The translations under genes were made by a program, and so were the position numbers. A stretch of 64,000 bases of DNA, from positions 2,480,001 to 2,544,000 of the forward strand of contig NZ_JAFIBI010000001.1 in assembly GCF_017832975.1 (NCBI RefSeq), read 5' to 3'. Under the pieces are notes generated by a model. That model was not told the DNA's origin. It ran no database searches and worked only from the letters and a program-made list of their open reading frames with translations. This document shows, one piece after another, positions 52,783 to 61,613 of the stretch (positions within the stretch are counted from its first letter, which is position 1; every line of letters begins with the position of its first letter). Source of the stretch: Arthrobacter sp. PvP023 (GTDB lineage: Bacteria > Actinomycetota > Actinomycetes > Actinomycetales > Micrococcaceae).

Positions 52783-53538
52783 GTGGCCCAACAATCCTCC
52801 TTTTCTGCCCGCGCGTACCGTGACGATGCCGTGGTGCTGCGTACCCACAAGCTGGGCGAAGCGGACCGGATCATCACGCTGCTGACGAAACACCATGGCC
52901 AGGTCCGTGCGGTGGCCAAGGGAGTGCGCCGCACCAGCAGCCGCTTCGGCGCCCGCCTGGAACCTTTTATGGTGGCGGACCTGCAGCTAATTTCCGGGCG
53001 GACATTGGACGTCGTGACCCAGGCGGTGGCCAAGGGTGCCTACGGCGGCAACATCGCGGCCGACTACGGCCGCTATACGGTGGCGGCGGCCATGACGGAG
53101 ACCGCCGAGAAGCTCACGGATGTGGACGGCGAGGCCGGAACCGCGCAGTACAACCTGCTGGTGGGAGCCCTTGCCTCGCTCAGCCGGGGCGAGCACACCC
53201 CTGAACTCATCCTCGACTCCTACCTCCTGCGTGCACTGGCCACCGGGGGGTGGGCGCCGAGCTTCACGGTGTGCGCCCGCTGCGGCGCGCCCGGTCCGCA
53301 CACGGCCTTTTCGGCGCCGCTGGGCGGCATGGTGTGCAGCAATTGCCGTCCGCCGGGATCACCTGCACCCGCGGCGGAAACAGTCTTCCTGCTCGGGGCA
53401 CTGCTGACAGGGGACTGGACGACCGCGGATGCGTCCCTGGCGCTTCACCGGCGGGAGGCTGCCGGTTTGGTGGCCAGCTATCTGCAATGGCATCTTGAAC
53501 GGGTGCTGAAATCACTCAAACACGTGGAGCGTAGCTGA
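52783..53538 (+). CDS. recO: DNA repair protein RecO
   Basis: Loads RecA in the RecFOR pathway. N-terminal OB-fold [23 protein letters not shown] and C-terminal zinc site with CARC and CSNC (residues about 165-190). I prefer GTG 52783 ([10 protein letters not shown], 251 residues), which has GAAG seven bases upstream; GTG 52768 would add five residues and also has an upstream AAGG, so the start is uncertain. uppS follows two bases after the stop. Confidence 0.92.
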   Translation: MAQQSSFSARAYRDDAVVLRTHKLGEADRIITLLTKHHGQVRAVAKGVRRTSSRFGARLEPFMVADLQLISGRTLDVVTQAVAKGAYGGNIAADYGRYTVAAAMTETAEKLTDVDGEAGTAQYNLLVGALASLSRGEHTPELILDSYLLRALATGGWAPSFTVCARCGAPGPHTAFSAPLGGMVCSNCRPPGSPAPAAETVFLLGALLTGDWTTADASLALHRREAAGLVASYLQWHLERVLKSLKHVERS

Positions 53539-53540
53539 CA

Positions 53541-54401
53541 GTGGCCCTTGGAAAGAAGAAAACCCCCGTCCGGCAACGGACAGAGCCTGTGATTGCGCCG
53601 TATCCGCACAGCTCCGGGGCCGTGCCGCCGTCGATACCCGCGGAATTCATCCCGCAGCATGTGGCGATCGTCATGGACGGCAACGGCCGCTGGGCCAACC
53701 AGCGCGGGCTGCCCCGGATCGAGGGCCATAAAGCGGGGGAGCCGGCGCTGCTGGATGTCGTCGCGGGCGCCATTGAGCTGGGCATCAAGTACGTCACGGT
53801 ATACGCCTTCTCTACGGAGAACTGGCGGCGGTCCCCGGAGGAAGTCCGCTTCCTGATGGGATTTAACAAAGACGTGCTAAGACGCCAGCGGAACCAGCTG
53901 GACGAGTGGGGCGTGCGGATCCGTTGGTCGGGACGCCGGCCCAGGCTGTGGGGTTCGGTGATCCGTGAACTGGAAGAGGCGGAGGAGTACACCCGGGCCA
54001 ACAGCACGTGCACGTTGACCATGTGTGTTAACTACGGCGGCCGTGCCGAAATTGCGGATGCCGTCTCGGCCATTGCCGAAGACGTCGCGGCCGGCAGGCT
54101 CAAGCCGGGTTCGATCACCGAAAAGACCATCCAGAAGTACCTGGACGAGCCGGACCTTCCCGACGTCGACCTCTTCCTCCGCAGTTCCGGCGAGCAGCGT
54201 CTCTCCAACTTCATGCTGTGGCAGTCGGCCTATGCGGAGTTTGTCTTCATGGACACGCTCTGGCCCGACGTCGATCGCCGCACCTTGTGGGACGCCGTCG
54301 AAATCTATGCCGGGCGGGACCGCCGGTATGGCGGGGCCGTGGATGCTGCCCGGCCCGGCCCGGAGGACGCATCCCGGCCGGTGGAGTCCGTGGAGTCCTG
54401 A
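53541..54401 (+). CDS. uppS: Isoprenyl (undecaprenyl-type) diphosphate synthase
   Basis: cis-Prenyltransferase that makes the lipid carrier for cell wall synthesis. The catalytic motif [17 protein letters not shown] places Asp46 as the metal ligand; the C-terminal [19 protein letters not shown] motif is intact. 286 residues with an N-terminal extension of about 35. GTG at 53541. recO-uppS is a common actinobacterial pair. Confidence 0.95.
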   Translation: MALGKKKTPVRQRTEPVIAPYPHSSGAVPPSIPAEFIPQHVAIVMDGNGRWANQRGLPRIEGHKAGEPALLDVVAGAIELGIKYVTVYAFSTENWRRSPEEVRFLMGFNKDVLRRQRNQLDEWGVRIRWSGRRPRLWGSVIRELEEAEEYTRANSTCTLTMCVNYGGRAEIADAVSAIAEDVAAGRLKPGSITEKTIQKYLDEPDLPDVDLFLRSSGEQRLSNFMLWQSAYAEFVFMDTLWPDVDRRTLWDAVEIYAGRDRRYGGAVDAARPGPEDASRPVESVES

Positions 54402-54408
54402 TAAGCGG

Positions 54409-55494
54409 TCAGCCCGGATGCGAACTGAGCCAGTCCACCAGGTCGCGGTAGGCTTCCTGCCGCACCTCCCGGCGTGAAAGGAAAACGTCGTGGATCGCCC
54501 GGGGGTAGCGGAACACGGACGTCCGGCGACCCAGGCCCAGCGCCCGGCGCGCGGTCTGTTCCACGTCGATCACAGCGTCCGCGACCATCAGCTCTTCAGA
54601 CCACTCAGCTTGGATTCTGGTGCGGTCCGAGAGCATCACCAGAACCGGCGCCGCGATGTCCAGGCGCCGTTCCACGGCTGCATGCCCGGCAAGGACGGCC
54701 CGGGTCCAGCCCGCACGGATAGGGAACGACGCCGTCGGGCGCCACTGCGGATCCAGGAACCACTCGCCGTGGGCCTGATCGCTGACGCTCTGCCAATAGC
54801 CCGGCATTTCCGGAAAACGGAACGGCCGACGCGGGTCCGTGCGTGCGATCGGTTCCACGAGATGCATGGCAATGTTCCGGATCAGGCTGCTGCCCTGGAG
54901 CTCCAGCCATGGCGCGTTGAGGATCAGTGTCTCGAGCGCGGCCGGGTGCCGGTCCGCCCAGAGTGCCCCGATCAACCCGCCCAGTGAATGTGCCAGCATG
55001 TGGACCGCGGGATCCGTGGCCAGGCCGGTACGTCCTGCCACGTCCGCCCTGATTGCCTCGATCGCGGCCGAAATGTCCTCATCGTAGACGCCCAGGTCCG
55101 TGGTGTAGCCGGGCGTCTGCCAGTCGCGCAGGCTCCGGCCGTACTTGCGGAGGTCCAGCGCATAGAAGTGGAGTCCGTGCGCACCGACATACCTGGCAAG
55201 TTCGGACTGCAGGAAGTAATCCGCCCAGCCGTGAAGGTAGAGGACTACTCCGGGGCGGGCTGCACCGTCGGGTTCCCGGCCGTCCGTGGCCGGCCACTCC
55301 AGGGTCCGGAAGACCGTATTGCGCAGCGCCGAGAGGAAGGCCGGCGGACCGGCCGTAACCGCCGGGACGTACCGGACCAGCGTGGCACACACCATGCCTT
55401 CATCGTCGTCGGCCAGGGGCAGCTCCAGGGTCTCGAACCCTTCCCCGAGCCGATCAGGCTGCCAGGAAGGTGCCTCCGGCTCCGCCGCTTTCAC
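54409..55494 (-). CDS. Alpha/beta hydrolase (serine aminopeptidase S33 type), paralog A
   Basis: 361 residues. Oxyanion motif LYLHGWADYF, nucleophile elbow AHSLGGLIG, Asp in DAVIDVEQ region and final His in AIHDVFLSRREV. Resembles Hydrolase_4 monoacylglycerol lipase-like enzymes. No signal peptide. It overlaps paralog B by ATGA and is about as long; both share HGW(A/S)DYF, a GRSL segment, an (A/G)HS(L/T)GGLI elbow, NxPWLE(L/M)xGSSL and HDVFLS, so they arose by tandem duplication. Substrate unknown. Confidence 0.87.
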   Translation of the reverse strand: MKAAEPEAPSWQPDRLGEGFETLELPLADDDEGMVCATLVRYVPAVTAGPPAFLSALRNTVFRTLEWPATDGREPDGAARPGVVLYLHGWADYFLQSELARYVGAHGLHFYALDLRKYGRSLRDWQTPGYTTDLGVYDEDISAAIEAIRADVAGRTGLATDPAVHMLAHSLGGLIGALWADRHPAALETLILNAPWLELQGSSLIRNIAMHLVEPIARTDPRRPFRFPEMPGYWQSVSDQAHGEWFLDPQWRPTASFPIRAGWTRAVLAGHAAVERRLDIAAPVLVMLSDRTRIQAEWSEELMVADAVIDVEQTARRALGLGRRTSVFRYPRAIHDVFLSRREVRQEAYRDLVDWLSSHPG

Positions 55495-56501
55495 TCCTCG
55501 CCGCCGTCGTCCAGGACGTAGCCCCTGATCCAGCGGTTCAGCCGCGCGTATGCGTCCGCCCGGACGTGGGGCGGAGACAGGAAGACGTCGTGGAGGGCGC
55601 CGTCGATCCTTTCAAGGGTGACCGTCCGGCCGAGGGCCATGGCCCGGATGGCGATCGTGTTCACGTCCAGCACGGCGTCGGTCCGTCGCATCGCCTCGGT
55701 CCAGAACATGCCGTTCGCGCTGGCTCCGGACAGGAGCACCAGGATGGGGATGTCGATCCGCAGTCCGCGGGCCACCCGGGAATGCCCGGCCAGGACCGCA
55801 CTGAGCCAGCCGGCCCGCACGGGAAAAGCCAGGGGCGGCCGGTACTTGTTGTCCAGGGTCCACTCACCCTCAGCCTCGCTGCTGATGCTCCGCCAATAGA
55901 AGCCGCGCTCCGGCAGCCGCAGCACAGCCTCCGGACGGTACCGTGCCAGCGGTCCCACCATGGACCTGGCGGCACGCCGGACCAGTGAACTGCCGTGCAT
56001 TTCCAGCCAGGGGCTGTTGAGGACCAGCTGGGAAGCCACTCCCGGATGACGGCTCACCCACAGTGCGGCGATGAGGCCGCCGGTGGAGTGTCCCATCAAG
56101 GTCAGCGGCGGCTTGCCGGCGTGCTCCGGCCAGAGGGAGCCGATGATGTCAATTGCCTTGCTGATTTCGGCGTCGTAGTCATCGAGGTCGGCCACGTAGC
56201 CGCCATGGGTGTCGGCCTGCAGGCTCCGCCCGTGGTTGTGCATATCGAGGGCAAAGAACTCGAATCCCTTCCCTGACCAGAACCGGGCGAGCTCCACGTT
56301 AAAGAAGTAATCGCTCCAGCCGTGCAGGAAGAGAATGGCGCGGCGGGGGAGGGGCCGGGGTCCGGAACCGCCCGGCCCGTCAGCCTCGCCTTGGGGAACG
56401 TGGCGCACAAGGGTAGCCGTGCGCTCCACGCCGTCGCCGCCTGTGGCCTGGTAGGTACAGGCTTCAAAATCGTCACCCAGGATATCTGTGTGCCACTCCA
56501 T
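55491..56501 (-). CDS. Alpha/beta hydrolase (serine aminopeptidase S33 type), paralog B
   Basis: 336 residues, upstream partner of paralog A. Motifs: LFLHGWSDYFFNVELARF, FFALDMHNHGRSLQ, nucleophile MGHSTGGLIAALW, and final His in GALHDVFLSPPHV. Catalytic triad complete. No signal peptide or membrane helix. The start ATG at 56501 diverges from pyrD (127 bp between). Probably an esterase or lipase of unknown substrate. Confidence 0.87.
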   Translation of the reverse strand: MEWHTDILGDDFEACTYQATGGDGVERTATLVRHVPQGEADGPGGSGPRPLPRRAILFLHGWSDYFFNVELARFWSGKGFEFFALDMHNHGRSLQADTHGGYVADLDDYDAEISKAIDIIGSLWPEHAGKPPLTLMGHSTGGLIAALWVSRHPGVASQLVLNSPWLEMHGSSLVRRAARSMVGPLARYRPEAVLRLPERGFYWRSISSEAEGEWTLDNKYRPPLAFPVRAGWLSAVLAGHSRVARGLRIDIPILVLLSGASANGMFWTEAMRRTDAVLDVNTIAIRAMALGRTVTLERIDGALHDVFLSPPHVRADAYARLNRWIRGYVLDDGGEE

Positions 56502-56627
56502 TTGATCAGCCTAGACAACGCTTGCTTCAGCGGCGAATACACCGGCCGTGCCCGCGAAGCGCGTCACACCGCCCGCCGGCGTGCGCGCCGGTTTGGTCTG
56601 CGGAGCCTGAACCGGAAAACTGGACTC

Positions 56628-57701
56628 ATGCGCGTATATCCCACCTTCTTTCGCCTGGCCTTTTCATGGATGGACGCCGAACGCGCCCACAAGATCGGCT
56701 TCCGTGCCATCAGGCTGGCCCACAGCTCAGGGGCGGGCAGGGTGCTCGCCAAATTCACGGCACCGGCGCCGTCGCTCCAGACCACTGCCTTCGGCATTAC
56801 CTTTCCTTCACCCTTCGGGCTCGCCGCAGGCTTTGACAAGGAAGGGCACGGCATTGAAGCGCTGACCGAACTCGGGTTCGGCCACGTGGAGGTCGGCACC
56901 ATCACCGGGCAGGCCCAGCCCGGGAACGAAAAGCCGCGGCTCTTCCGCCTCGTCGAGGACAAGGCAGTTATCAACCGGATGGGATTCAACAACGACGGCG
57001 CCACCGCCGTGGCCCCCCGGCTGAAGTCCGCGCGGGCCGCCTTGCAGCGCCGCCACCCGGGGGTCCGTCCGGTGATCGGCGTCAACATCGGCAAGAGCAA
57101 GGTGGTGGAGCTCGAGGACGCAGCCAGCGACTACCTGGTCAGCGCCCGGAGCCTTGCACCGGCAGCCGATTACCTCGTGGTCAACGTCAGTTCACCCAAC
57201 ACGCCGGGTCTCCGCCTGCTCCAGAACGTCGAAACCCTCCGCCCCCTGCTCAAAGCGGTGGGAGAGGAAGCGGACAAGGCCGCCGGCAGGCACGTTCCGC
57301 TGCTGGTTAAGATCGCCCCGGACCTCACGGACGAGGACATTGACGATGTTGCGAAACTCGCCCTGGACCTCAAGCTGGACGGAATCATCGCCACCAACAC
57401 CACGATCGGCCGGGAGGGGCTCACCTCCGATCCGGCAAAAATCCGGGACTGCGGGCCCGGCGGCCTCTCCGGGGCCCCGCTGAAGGCACGGTCCCTGGAA
57501 GTGCTGCGCCGCCTCAAGGACGCAACCGGCGGCTCGCTCACGCTCGTGTCCGTCGGCGGAGTGGAGGACGCCAGGGATGTCCAGGAACGGCTCGATGCCG
57601 GTGCCACCCTGGTGCAGGGCTACACGGCGTTCCTGTATGAGGGTCCGTTCTGGGCCGCGCGGATCAACCGGCAGCTGGCCAAACACCCCTCCCGCCGGTA
57701 A
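56628..57701 (+). CDS. pyrD: Dihydroorotate dehydrogenase, quinone-dependent (class 2)
   Basis: FMN enzyme at the membrane, feeding electrons to quinone. N-terminal helix region MRVYPTFFRLAFSWMDAERAH typical of class 2, then FGLAAGFDKEGHGIEAL and GFGHVEVGTIT. The catalytic Ser motif is VVNVSSPNTPGLR, and FMN-binding VSVGGVEDARD is near the C-terminus. 357 residues from ATG 56628. It supplies the step missing from the main pyr operon 47 kb away. I see no PyrR loop upstream. Confidence 0.95.
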   Translation: MRVYPTFFRLAFSWMDAERAHKIGFRAIRLAHSSGAGRVLAKFTAPAPSLQTTAFGITFPSPFGLAAGFDKEGHGIEALTELGFGHVEVGTITGQAQPGNEKPRLFRLVEDKAVINRMGFNNDGATAVAPRLKSARAALQRRHPGVRPVIGVNIGKSKVVELEDAASDYLVSARSLAPAADYLVVNVSSPNTPGLRLLQNVETLRPLLKAVGEEADKAAGRHVPLLVKIAPDLTDEDIDDVAKLALDLKLDGIIATNTTIGREGLTSDPAKIRDCGPGGLSGAPLKARSLEVLRRLKDATGGSLTLVSVGGVEDARDVQERLDAGATLVQGYTAFLYEGPFWAARINRQLAKHPSRR

Positions 57702-57731
57702 CCGGCATTTCCGCGAAAGCGCCCGACGACA

Positions 57732-57771
57732 AAGAAGCCCCCGGCAGTTGGTGAACTGCCGGGGGCTTCTT
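57732..57771. terminator. Bidirectional terminator between pyrD and the DUF3043 gene
   Basis: Perfect 18-bp inverted repeat AAGAAGCCCCCGGCAGTT (57732-57749) and its complement (57754-57771) with loop GGTG. The outer AAGAAG/CTTCTT gives U-rich ends on both strands, so it can stop both convergent genes. Confidence 0.8.
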
Positions 57772-57781
57772 ATTGCCTTGA

Positions 57782-58384
57782 TTAGGCGGGGAATTCTCCG
57801 CGCTTGACGAGCGGCTTGGGAAGGCGCAGGCGGCGGAACTGGAGTGAGCGCATGGACCCGTACCAGACAGTTCCGCGTTCCACCTCGCCAAACTTCTCCG
57901 TGAGGCGCTTGCGCAGCTTGCGGGACAGGATGAAGACGTCAACAAAAACGGCCAGGAACATCACCCAGAAGCCGCCCAGGACGTAGATCATCGCTTCGCT
58001 GGTGGAAGGGACCAGCAGCGAGATGACCACGAACAACAAGGCACCGAACATCAGGTACTCGCCCAGGCTGAAGCGGGCATCCACGTAATCGCGTGCGTAG
58101 CGCTTCTGCGGGCCCTTGTCCCGAAGGGGCAGGAACTTTTCGTCGCCCGTGTCCAGGGCCTGGCGCATCTTGATCCGCTGTTCCTGCACGGCCGCCCGCT
58201 CGGCTGCCTTGGAGGCCTTTCGGTCTTCCGGCACCAGGGGACGCTTCCGCGCGGCTTCCTGTGCTTTGCGCTTGGGCGTGGGCGCGCCCTTGCCGAGGGC
58301 TGCGTCCTGCCGGGCCAAGGCCTCGGCTGCCTGCTGGTCAACTACGTCCTGCGCCGTTGGCGCTTCTTTTTTACGTCCAAACAC
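57782..58384 (-). CDS. DUF3043-family membrane protein
   Basis: 200 residues from GTG 58384. A highly charged Lys/Arg/Ala-rich head of about 95 residues, including a probable coiled coil (residues 55-80), leads to KRYARDYVDARFSLGEYLMF and two membrane helices (residues about 109-150), then a basic tail. The family is actinobacterial and its function is unknown. It diverges from the M20 peptidase gene. Confidence 0.87.
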   Translation of the reverse strand: MFGRKKEAPTAQDVVDQQAAEALARQDAALGKGAPTPKRKAQEAARKRPLVPEDRKASKAAERAAVQEQRIKMRQALDTGDEKFLPLRDKGPQKRYARDYVDARFSLGEYLMFGALLFVVISLLVPSTSEAMIYVLGGFWVMFLAVFVDVFILSRKLRKRLTEKFGEVERGTVWYGSMRSLQFRRLRLPKPLVKRGEFPA

Positions 58385-58515
58385 CCCTAAAGAATACCCT
58401 GCACGGGGAGGCGGAATTTCATGTGTCGCGCGGGTCAGGCGGCGGCGAACCGGGGGAGCCGGCGGGCGGTTCCGAAGTGTTTCCTGTGGTCACGGACACA
58501 GGTAGGGTTTTGGCC

Positions 58516-59946
58516 ATGACTTCATCACCGGCGGGGACCCCGCAAAAAATCAGCGCAGGAATCGACGGGATCGGCGTCGAAGCCCTGCGCCGGGCTGTAC
58601 ATGAGTCCTTCGACACCACCGTTGGGCAGCTGAAAGATCTCGTGAAGCTCCCGGGCGTCGCCTGGCCCAGCTTCGATCCTGCCCCGCTGGACCGCAGCGC
58701 GGAGGCCGTGGCGGAGCTGGTGCGGGCTGCGGGAATTGCTGACGTCCGGATCCTGCGCTGCAACAAAGAGGACGGCACGCCGGGCGGACCGGCTGTCGTG
58801 GCACGACGTACCGCTGCCGAGGGAAAGCCGACCATTCTGCTGTACGCCCACCATGACGTCCAGCCCACCGGGGACCTGGCGCTTTGGGAGACCGAACCGT
58901 TCACCGCCGTCGAACGCGACGGCCGGCTTTACGGGCGGGGAGCGGCCGATGACAAAGCCGGCATCATGGCCCATATAGCCGCGTATGCCGCCGTCACCGA
59001 GGTACTGGCCGACGAGTTGGGACTGGGTGTGACGTTTTTCTTCGAAGGCGAGGAGGAGGCAGGATCGCCCACCTTCCGCACGTTCCTGGAAACGCACCGC
59101 GAACTGCTGCGCGCCGACGTCATCGTGGTAGCGGATTCCAGCAACTGGAAAGTGGGCATTCCGGCCCTGACCACGAGCCTGCGCGGCCTGGTGGACGGGA
59201 CCATTGAGGTACAGGTCCTGGAGCACGCCGTCCACTCCGGAATGTTCGGCGGCGCAGTCCTCGATGCGCCCACGCTGCTTTCGCGCCTGATCGCCACCCT
59301 CCACGACGACGAAGGAAACGTCGCTGTGAAAGGCCTCGTCAGCAGGGACGACGTCTCTGTCGACCTGACGGAGGCGGAATACCGGGCCGACGCGTCCGTG
59401 CTGGACGGAGTGCGCCTCGCCGGCAGCGGTACCATCGCCTCCCGGCTGTGGACCAAGCCGGCGCTGTCGATCATCGGCTTCGATGCTCCCGCCGTGGACG
59501 TTGCCTCTAATACCCTGCTGCCGAGGGCTCGGGCGAAGTTCAGCCTGCGGCTGGCTCCGGGCCAGGACCCGGCCGATGCCATGGCCGCCGTGCGGAACCA
59601 TGTTGAGTCCAATGCACCGTTCGGCGCCAAGGTGGTCTTCACCCCGGGGGAGAGTGGAAGCTCCTTCCTGACCGACACGGGTTCCGCGGCCGCCGGAATG
59701 GCAATGTGGGCCCTCGGGGAAGCCTGGGGCGTTCCGGCGGTCGAAATGGGCATCGGTGGTTCGATTCCCTTCATCGCGGACCTTACGGAGGTCTACCCGG
59801 ACGTGCAGATCCTGGTTACCGGCGTCGAGGACCCCGATTCCAGGGCCCACAGCGCCAATGAGTCTCTGCACCTGGAGGACTTCCGCAATGCGGTGGTGGC
59901 TGAAGCCCTCCTCATTGCCCGGCTCAACCATGAGGGTCTTGCCTGA
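58516..59946 (+). CDS. M20-family dipeptidase
   Basis: 476 residues from ATG 58516. Zinc motifs LLYAHHDVQPTGD (His ligand and catalytic Asp) and FFFEGEEEAGSPTF (catalytic Glu), with the dimerisation domain after residue 200 and the C-terminal His ligand in SRAHSANESLHLED. Resembles CNDP/ArgE-like peptidases. No signal peptide, so probably a cytoplasmic dipeptidase. The frame stays open upstream, but the family N-terminus fits this ATG. Confidence 0.92.
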   Translation: MTSSPAGTPQKISAGIDGIGVEALRRAVHESFDTTVGQLKDLVKLPGVAWPSFDPAPLDRSAEAVAELVRAAGIADVRILRCNKEDGTPGGPAVVARRTAAEGKPTILLYAHHDVQPTGDLALWETEPFTAVERDGRLYGRGAADDKAGIMAHIAAYAAVTEVLADELGLGVTFFFEGEEEAGSPTFRTFLETHRELLRADVIVVADSSNWKVGIPALTTSLRGLVDGTIEVQVLEHAVHSGMFGGAVLDAPTLLSRLIATLHDDEGNVAVKGLVSRDDVSVDLTEAEYRADASVLDGVRLAGSGTIASRLWTKPALSIIGFDAPAVDVASNTLLPRARAKFSLRLAPGQDPADAMAAVRNHVESNAPFGAKVVFTPGESGSSFLTDTGSAAAGMAMWALGEAWGVPAVEMGIGGSIPFIADLTEVYPDVQILVTGVEDPDSRAHSANESLHLEDFRNAVVAEALLIARLNHEGLA

Positions 59947-59975
59947 CGCCGGGAGCGGCAGCGCAGTGGCCCCAC

Positions 59976-60012
59976 GTTCCCTGGCGGGTCTGTTCCGGAG
60001 TCGCCAGGGAAC
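59976..60012 (+). terminator. Hairpin after the M20 dipeptidase gene
   Basis: Perfect 11-bp inverted repeat GTTCCCTGGCG (59976-59986) and CGCCAGGGAAC (60002-60012) with a 15-nt loop, no U tract. Confidence 0.5.
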
Positions 60013-60154
60013 ATTCAGGGTATGGCCACGGTTACGCCAGGAGTTAGAGCTACACGCAGGATCGACGTAGCATGTAGCTATAGCCCATACCGTTTCCGTA
60101 GGGGCGGGCAACGCGCAAGCCGAGTCGCCACCACCGTCGTAAGAAGGTAGGCCA

Positions 60155-60544
60155 ATGAGCACTACAACCAATGAAAACAGCGCCGCAGCCACCGGCACCG
60201 CCAGCGAAGAACTGCCCACGCACGAGGTCAAGCTGACCGACGTCGCCGCGGGCAAGGTCCGCAGCCTGCTGGAGCAGGAAGGCCGCACCGACCTTCGTCT
60301 GCGCGTTGCTGTCCAGCCGGGCGGTTGCTCCGGGCTGATCTACCAGCTCTACTTCGATGAGCGGCTGCTCGACGGAGATGCCGTACGTGACTACGACGGC
60401 GTCGAGGTCGTTGTCGACAAGATGAGCGTCCCGTACCTCAGCGGCGCCAGCATCGACTTCGAAGACACCATCTCGAAGCAGGGCTTCACCATTGACAACC
60501 CCAACGCCGGCGGCTCCTGCGCCTGCGGAGATTCTTTCCACTAA
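60155..60544 (+). CDS. erpA: Iron-sulfur cluster insertion protein ErpA (HesB/IscA family)
   Basis: 129 residues. The three conserved Cys are present: one in QPGGCSGLIYQLY and two in the C-terminal CACGDSF. A-type carriers pass 4Fe-4S clusters to target enzymes. The N-terminal 25 residues are a Thr/Ala/Glu-rich extension. ATG at 60155 after AAGAAGGTAGGCCA. Its position just before the cytochrome oxidase genes is common in actinobacteria. Confidence 0.94.
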   Translation: MSTTTNENSAAATGTASEELPTHEVKLTDVAAGKVRSLLEQEGRTDLRLRVAVQPGGCSGLIYQLYFDERLLDGDAVRDYDGVEVVVDKMSVPYLSGASIDFEDTISKQGFTIDNPNAGGSCACGDSFH

Positions 60545-60575
60545 CCTGGCTCTTTTGCCCCATGACAGCTTGCTT

Positions 60576-60601
60576 TCGGCACCGGTGAAAACCGGTGCCG
60601 A
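60576..60601 (+). terminator. Hairpin after erpA
   Basis: Perfect 11-bp stem TCGGCACCGGT (60576-60586) and ACCGGTGCCGA (60591-60601) capped by a GAAA tetraloop, 31 bases after the stop. A further half copy (CGGTGCCGAC) follows at 60607-60616. Confidence 0.6.
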
Positions 60602-60730
60602 CGCACGGTGCCGACATGTGAGCGAAAACCCCCGGGGAGCGGTAAGCTCTACATCGAGTAGTAAAACTTTTAGTGTGCCCGGGGAGCCATCTACGGCCCG
60701 GGCAACAGCAACAAGTAGGAAGGGCCGTCT

Positions 60731-61603
60731 GTGAGTTCGCAGAACCGAACCGGCAGCCGACGCAAACAGATCACTACGATCACTGGCTTGGCACTAGCCG
60801 GCGCGTTGGCTTTGACTGGATGTTCACCAGAGGTACAGAGAGGCTGGTTGCCCACCGAGCGTGGCACCACCAATCACACTGACCGCATCATGGACCTCTG
60901 GGTCAACTCATGGATAGCCGCATTGGTCGTCGGCATCATTACCTGGGGACTTATGGTCTGGTGCATCGTGGCCTACCGCCGCCGCAAGGGCACCGTCGGG
61001 TTCCCGCGGCAGACCAGCTTCAACCTTCCCCTCGAGGTCTTCTACCTGACCATCCCGCTGTTCATGGTCCTGGTGTTCTTTTACTTCACCGACCGGGACC
61101 AGCAGGCCATCGACAACCGCTCCGAGCCGGCCGACGTCGTTGTGGACGTCCGCGGCAAGCAGTGGGCCTGGGACTTCAACTACAAGCAGGGCGACGTCAT
61201 CACCGAAGACGTCCACGAAGCAGGCGTCCAGGCGCACCTCACCGGTGCTGAAGTGGACAAGGAAAAGCTGCCCACCCTGTACCTCCCCGTCAACAAGTCT
61301 GTTGACCTCGAGCTGAACTCCCGCGACGTTATCCACTCTTTCTGGGTCCCCGCCTTCCTGCAGAAGCGCGACATGATCCCGGGAAAGACGAACTACATCC
61401 GGTTTACCCCCACCAAAGAGGGCACCTACGACGGCAAATGTGCCGAACTCTGCGGCGAATACCACTCCGAAATGCTGTTCCGCGTGAAGGTTGTCTCCGA
61501 AACGGAGTTCCAGGCGCACATGGACCAGCTGCGACAGGACGGCAACACCGGCCTGCTCGGCGAAGAGTACGACCGCAACCCGAACCTGAACGAAATTAAG
61601 TAA
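60731..61603 (+). CDS. ctaC: Cytochrome c oxidase subunit II
   Basis: 290 residues from GTG 60731, with AGGAAGGG upstream. The signal peptide ends in a lipobox (LALTGC, Cys about residue 31), so it is likely a lipoprotein. Two membrane helices follow (residues about 58-80 and 100-120), then the outer cupredoxin domain with the CuA motif [12 protein letters not shown] near residue 238. It receives electrons from cytochrome c (bcc complex) and passes them to subunit I. Confidence 0.96.
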   Translation: MSSQNRTGSRRKQITTITGLALAGALALTGCSPEVQRGWLPTERGTTNHTDRIMDLWVNSWIAALVVGIITWGLMVWCIVAYRRRKGTVGFPRQTSFNLPLEVFYLTIPLFMVLVFFYFTDRDQQAIDNRSEPADVVVDVRGKQWAWDFNYKQGDVITEDVHEAGVQAHLTGAEVDKEKLPTLYLPVNKSVDLELNSRDVIHSFWVPAFLQKRDMIPGKTNYIRFTPTKEGTYDGKCAELCGEYHSEMLFRVKVVSETEFQAHMDQLRQDGNTGLLGEEYDRNPNLNEIK

Positions 61604-61613
61604 GGGGAGCGAC

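Noticed and set aside
58525..60288. 587-codon open frame on the minus strand opposite the M20 dipeptidase gene
   Set aside because: The plus-strand frame has clear M20 catalytic motifs and erpA follows; the minus-strand product is an Arg/Gly/His-rich shadow typical of high-GC DNA.
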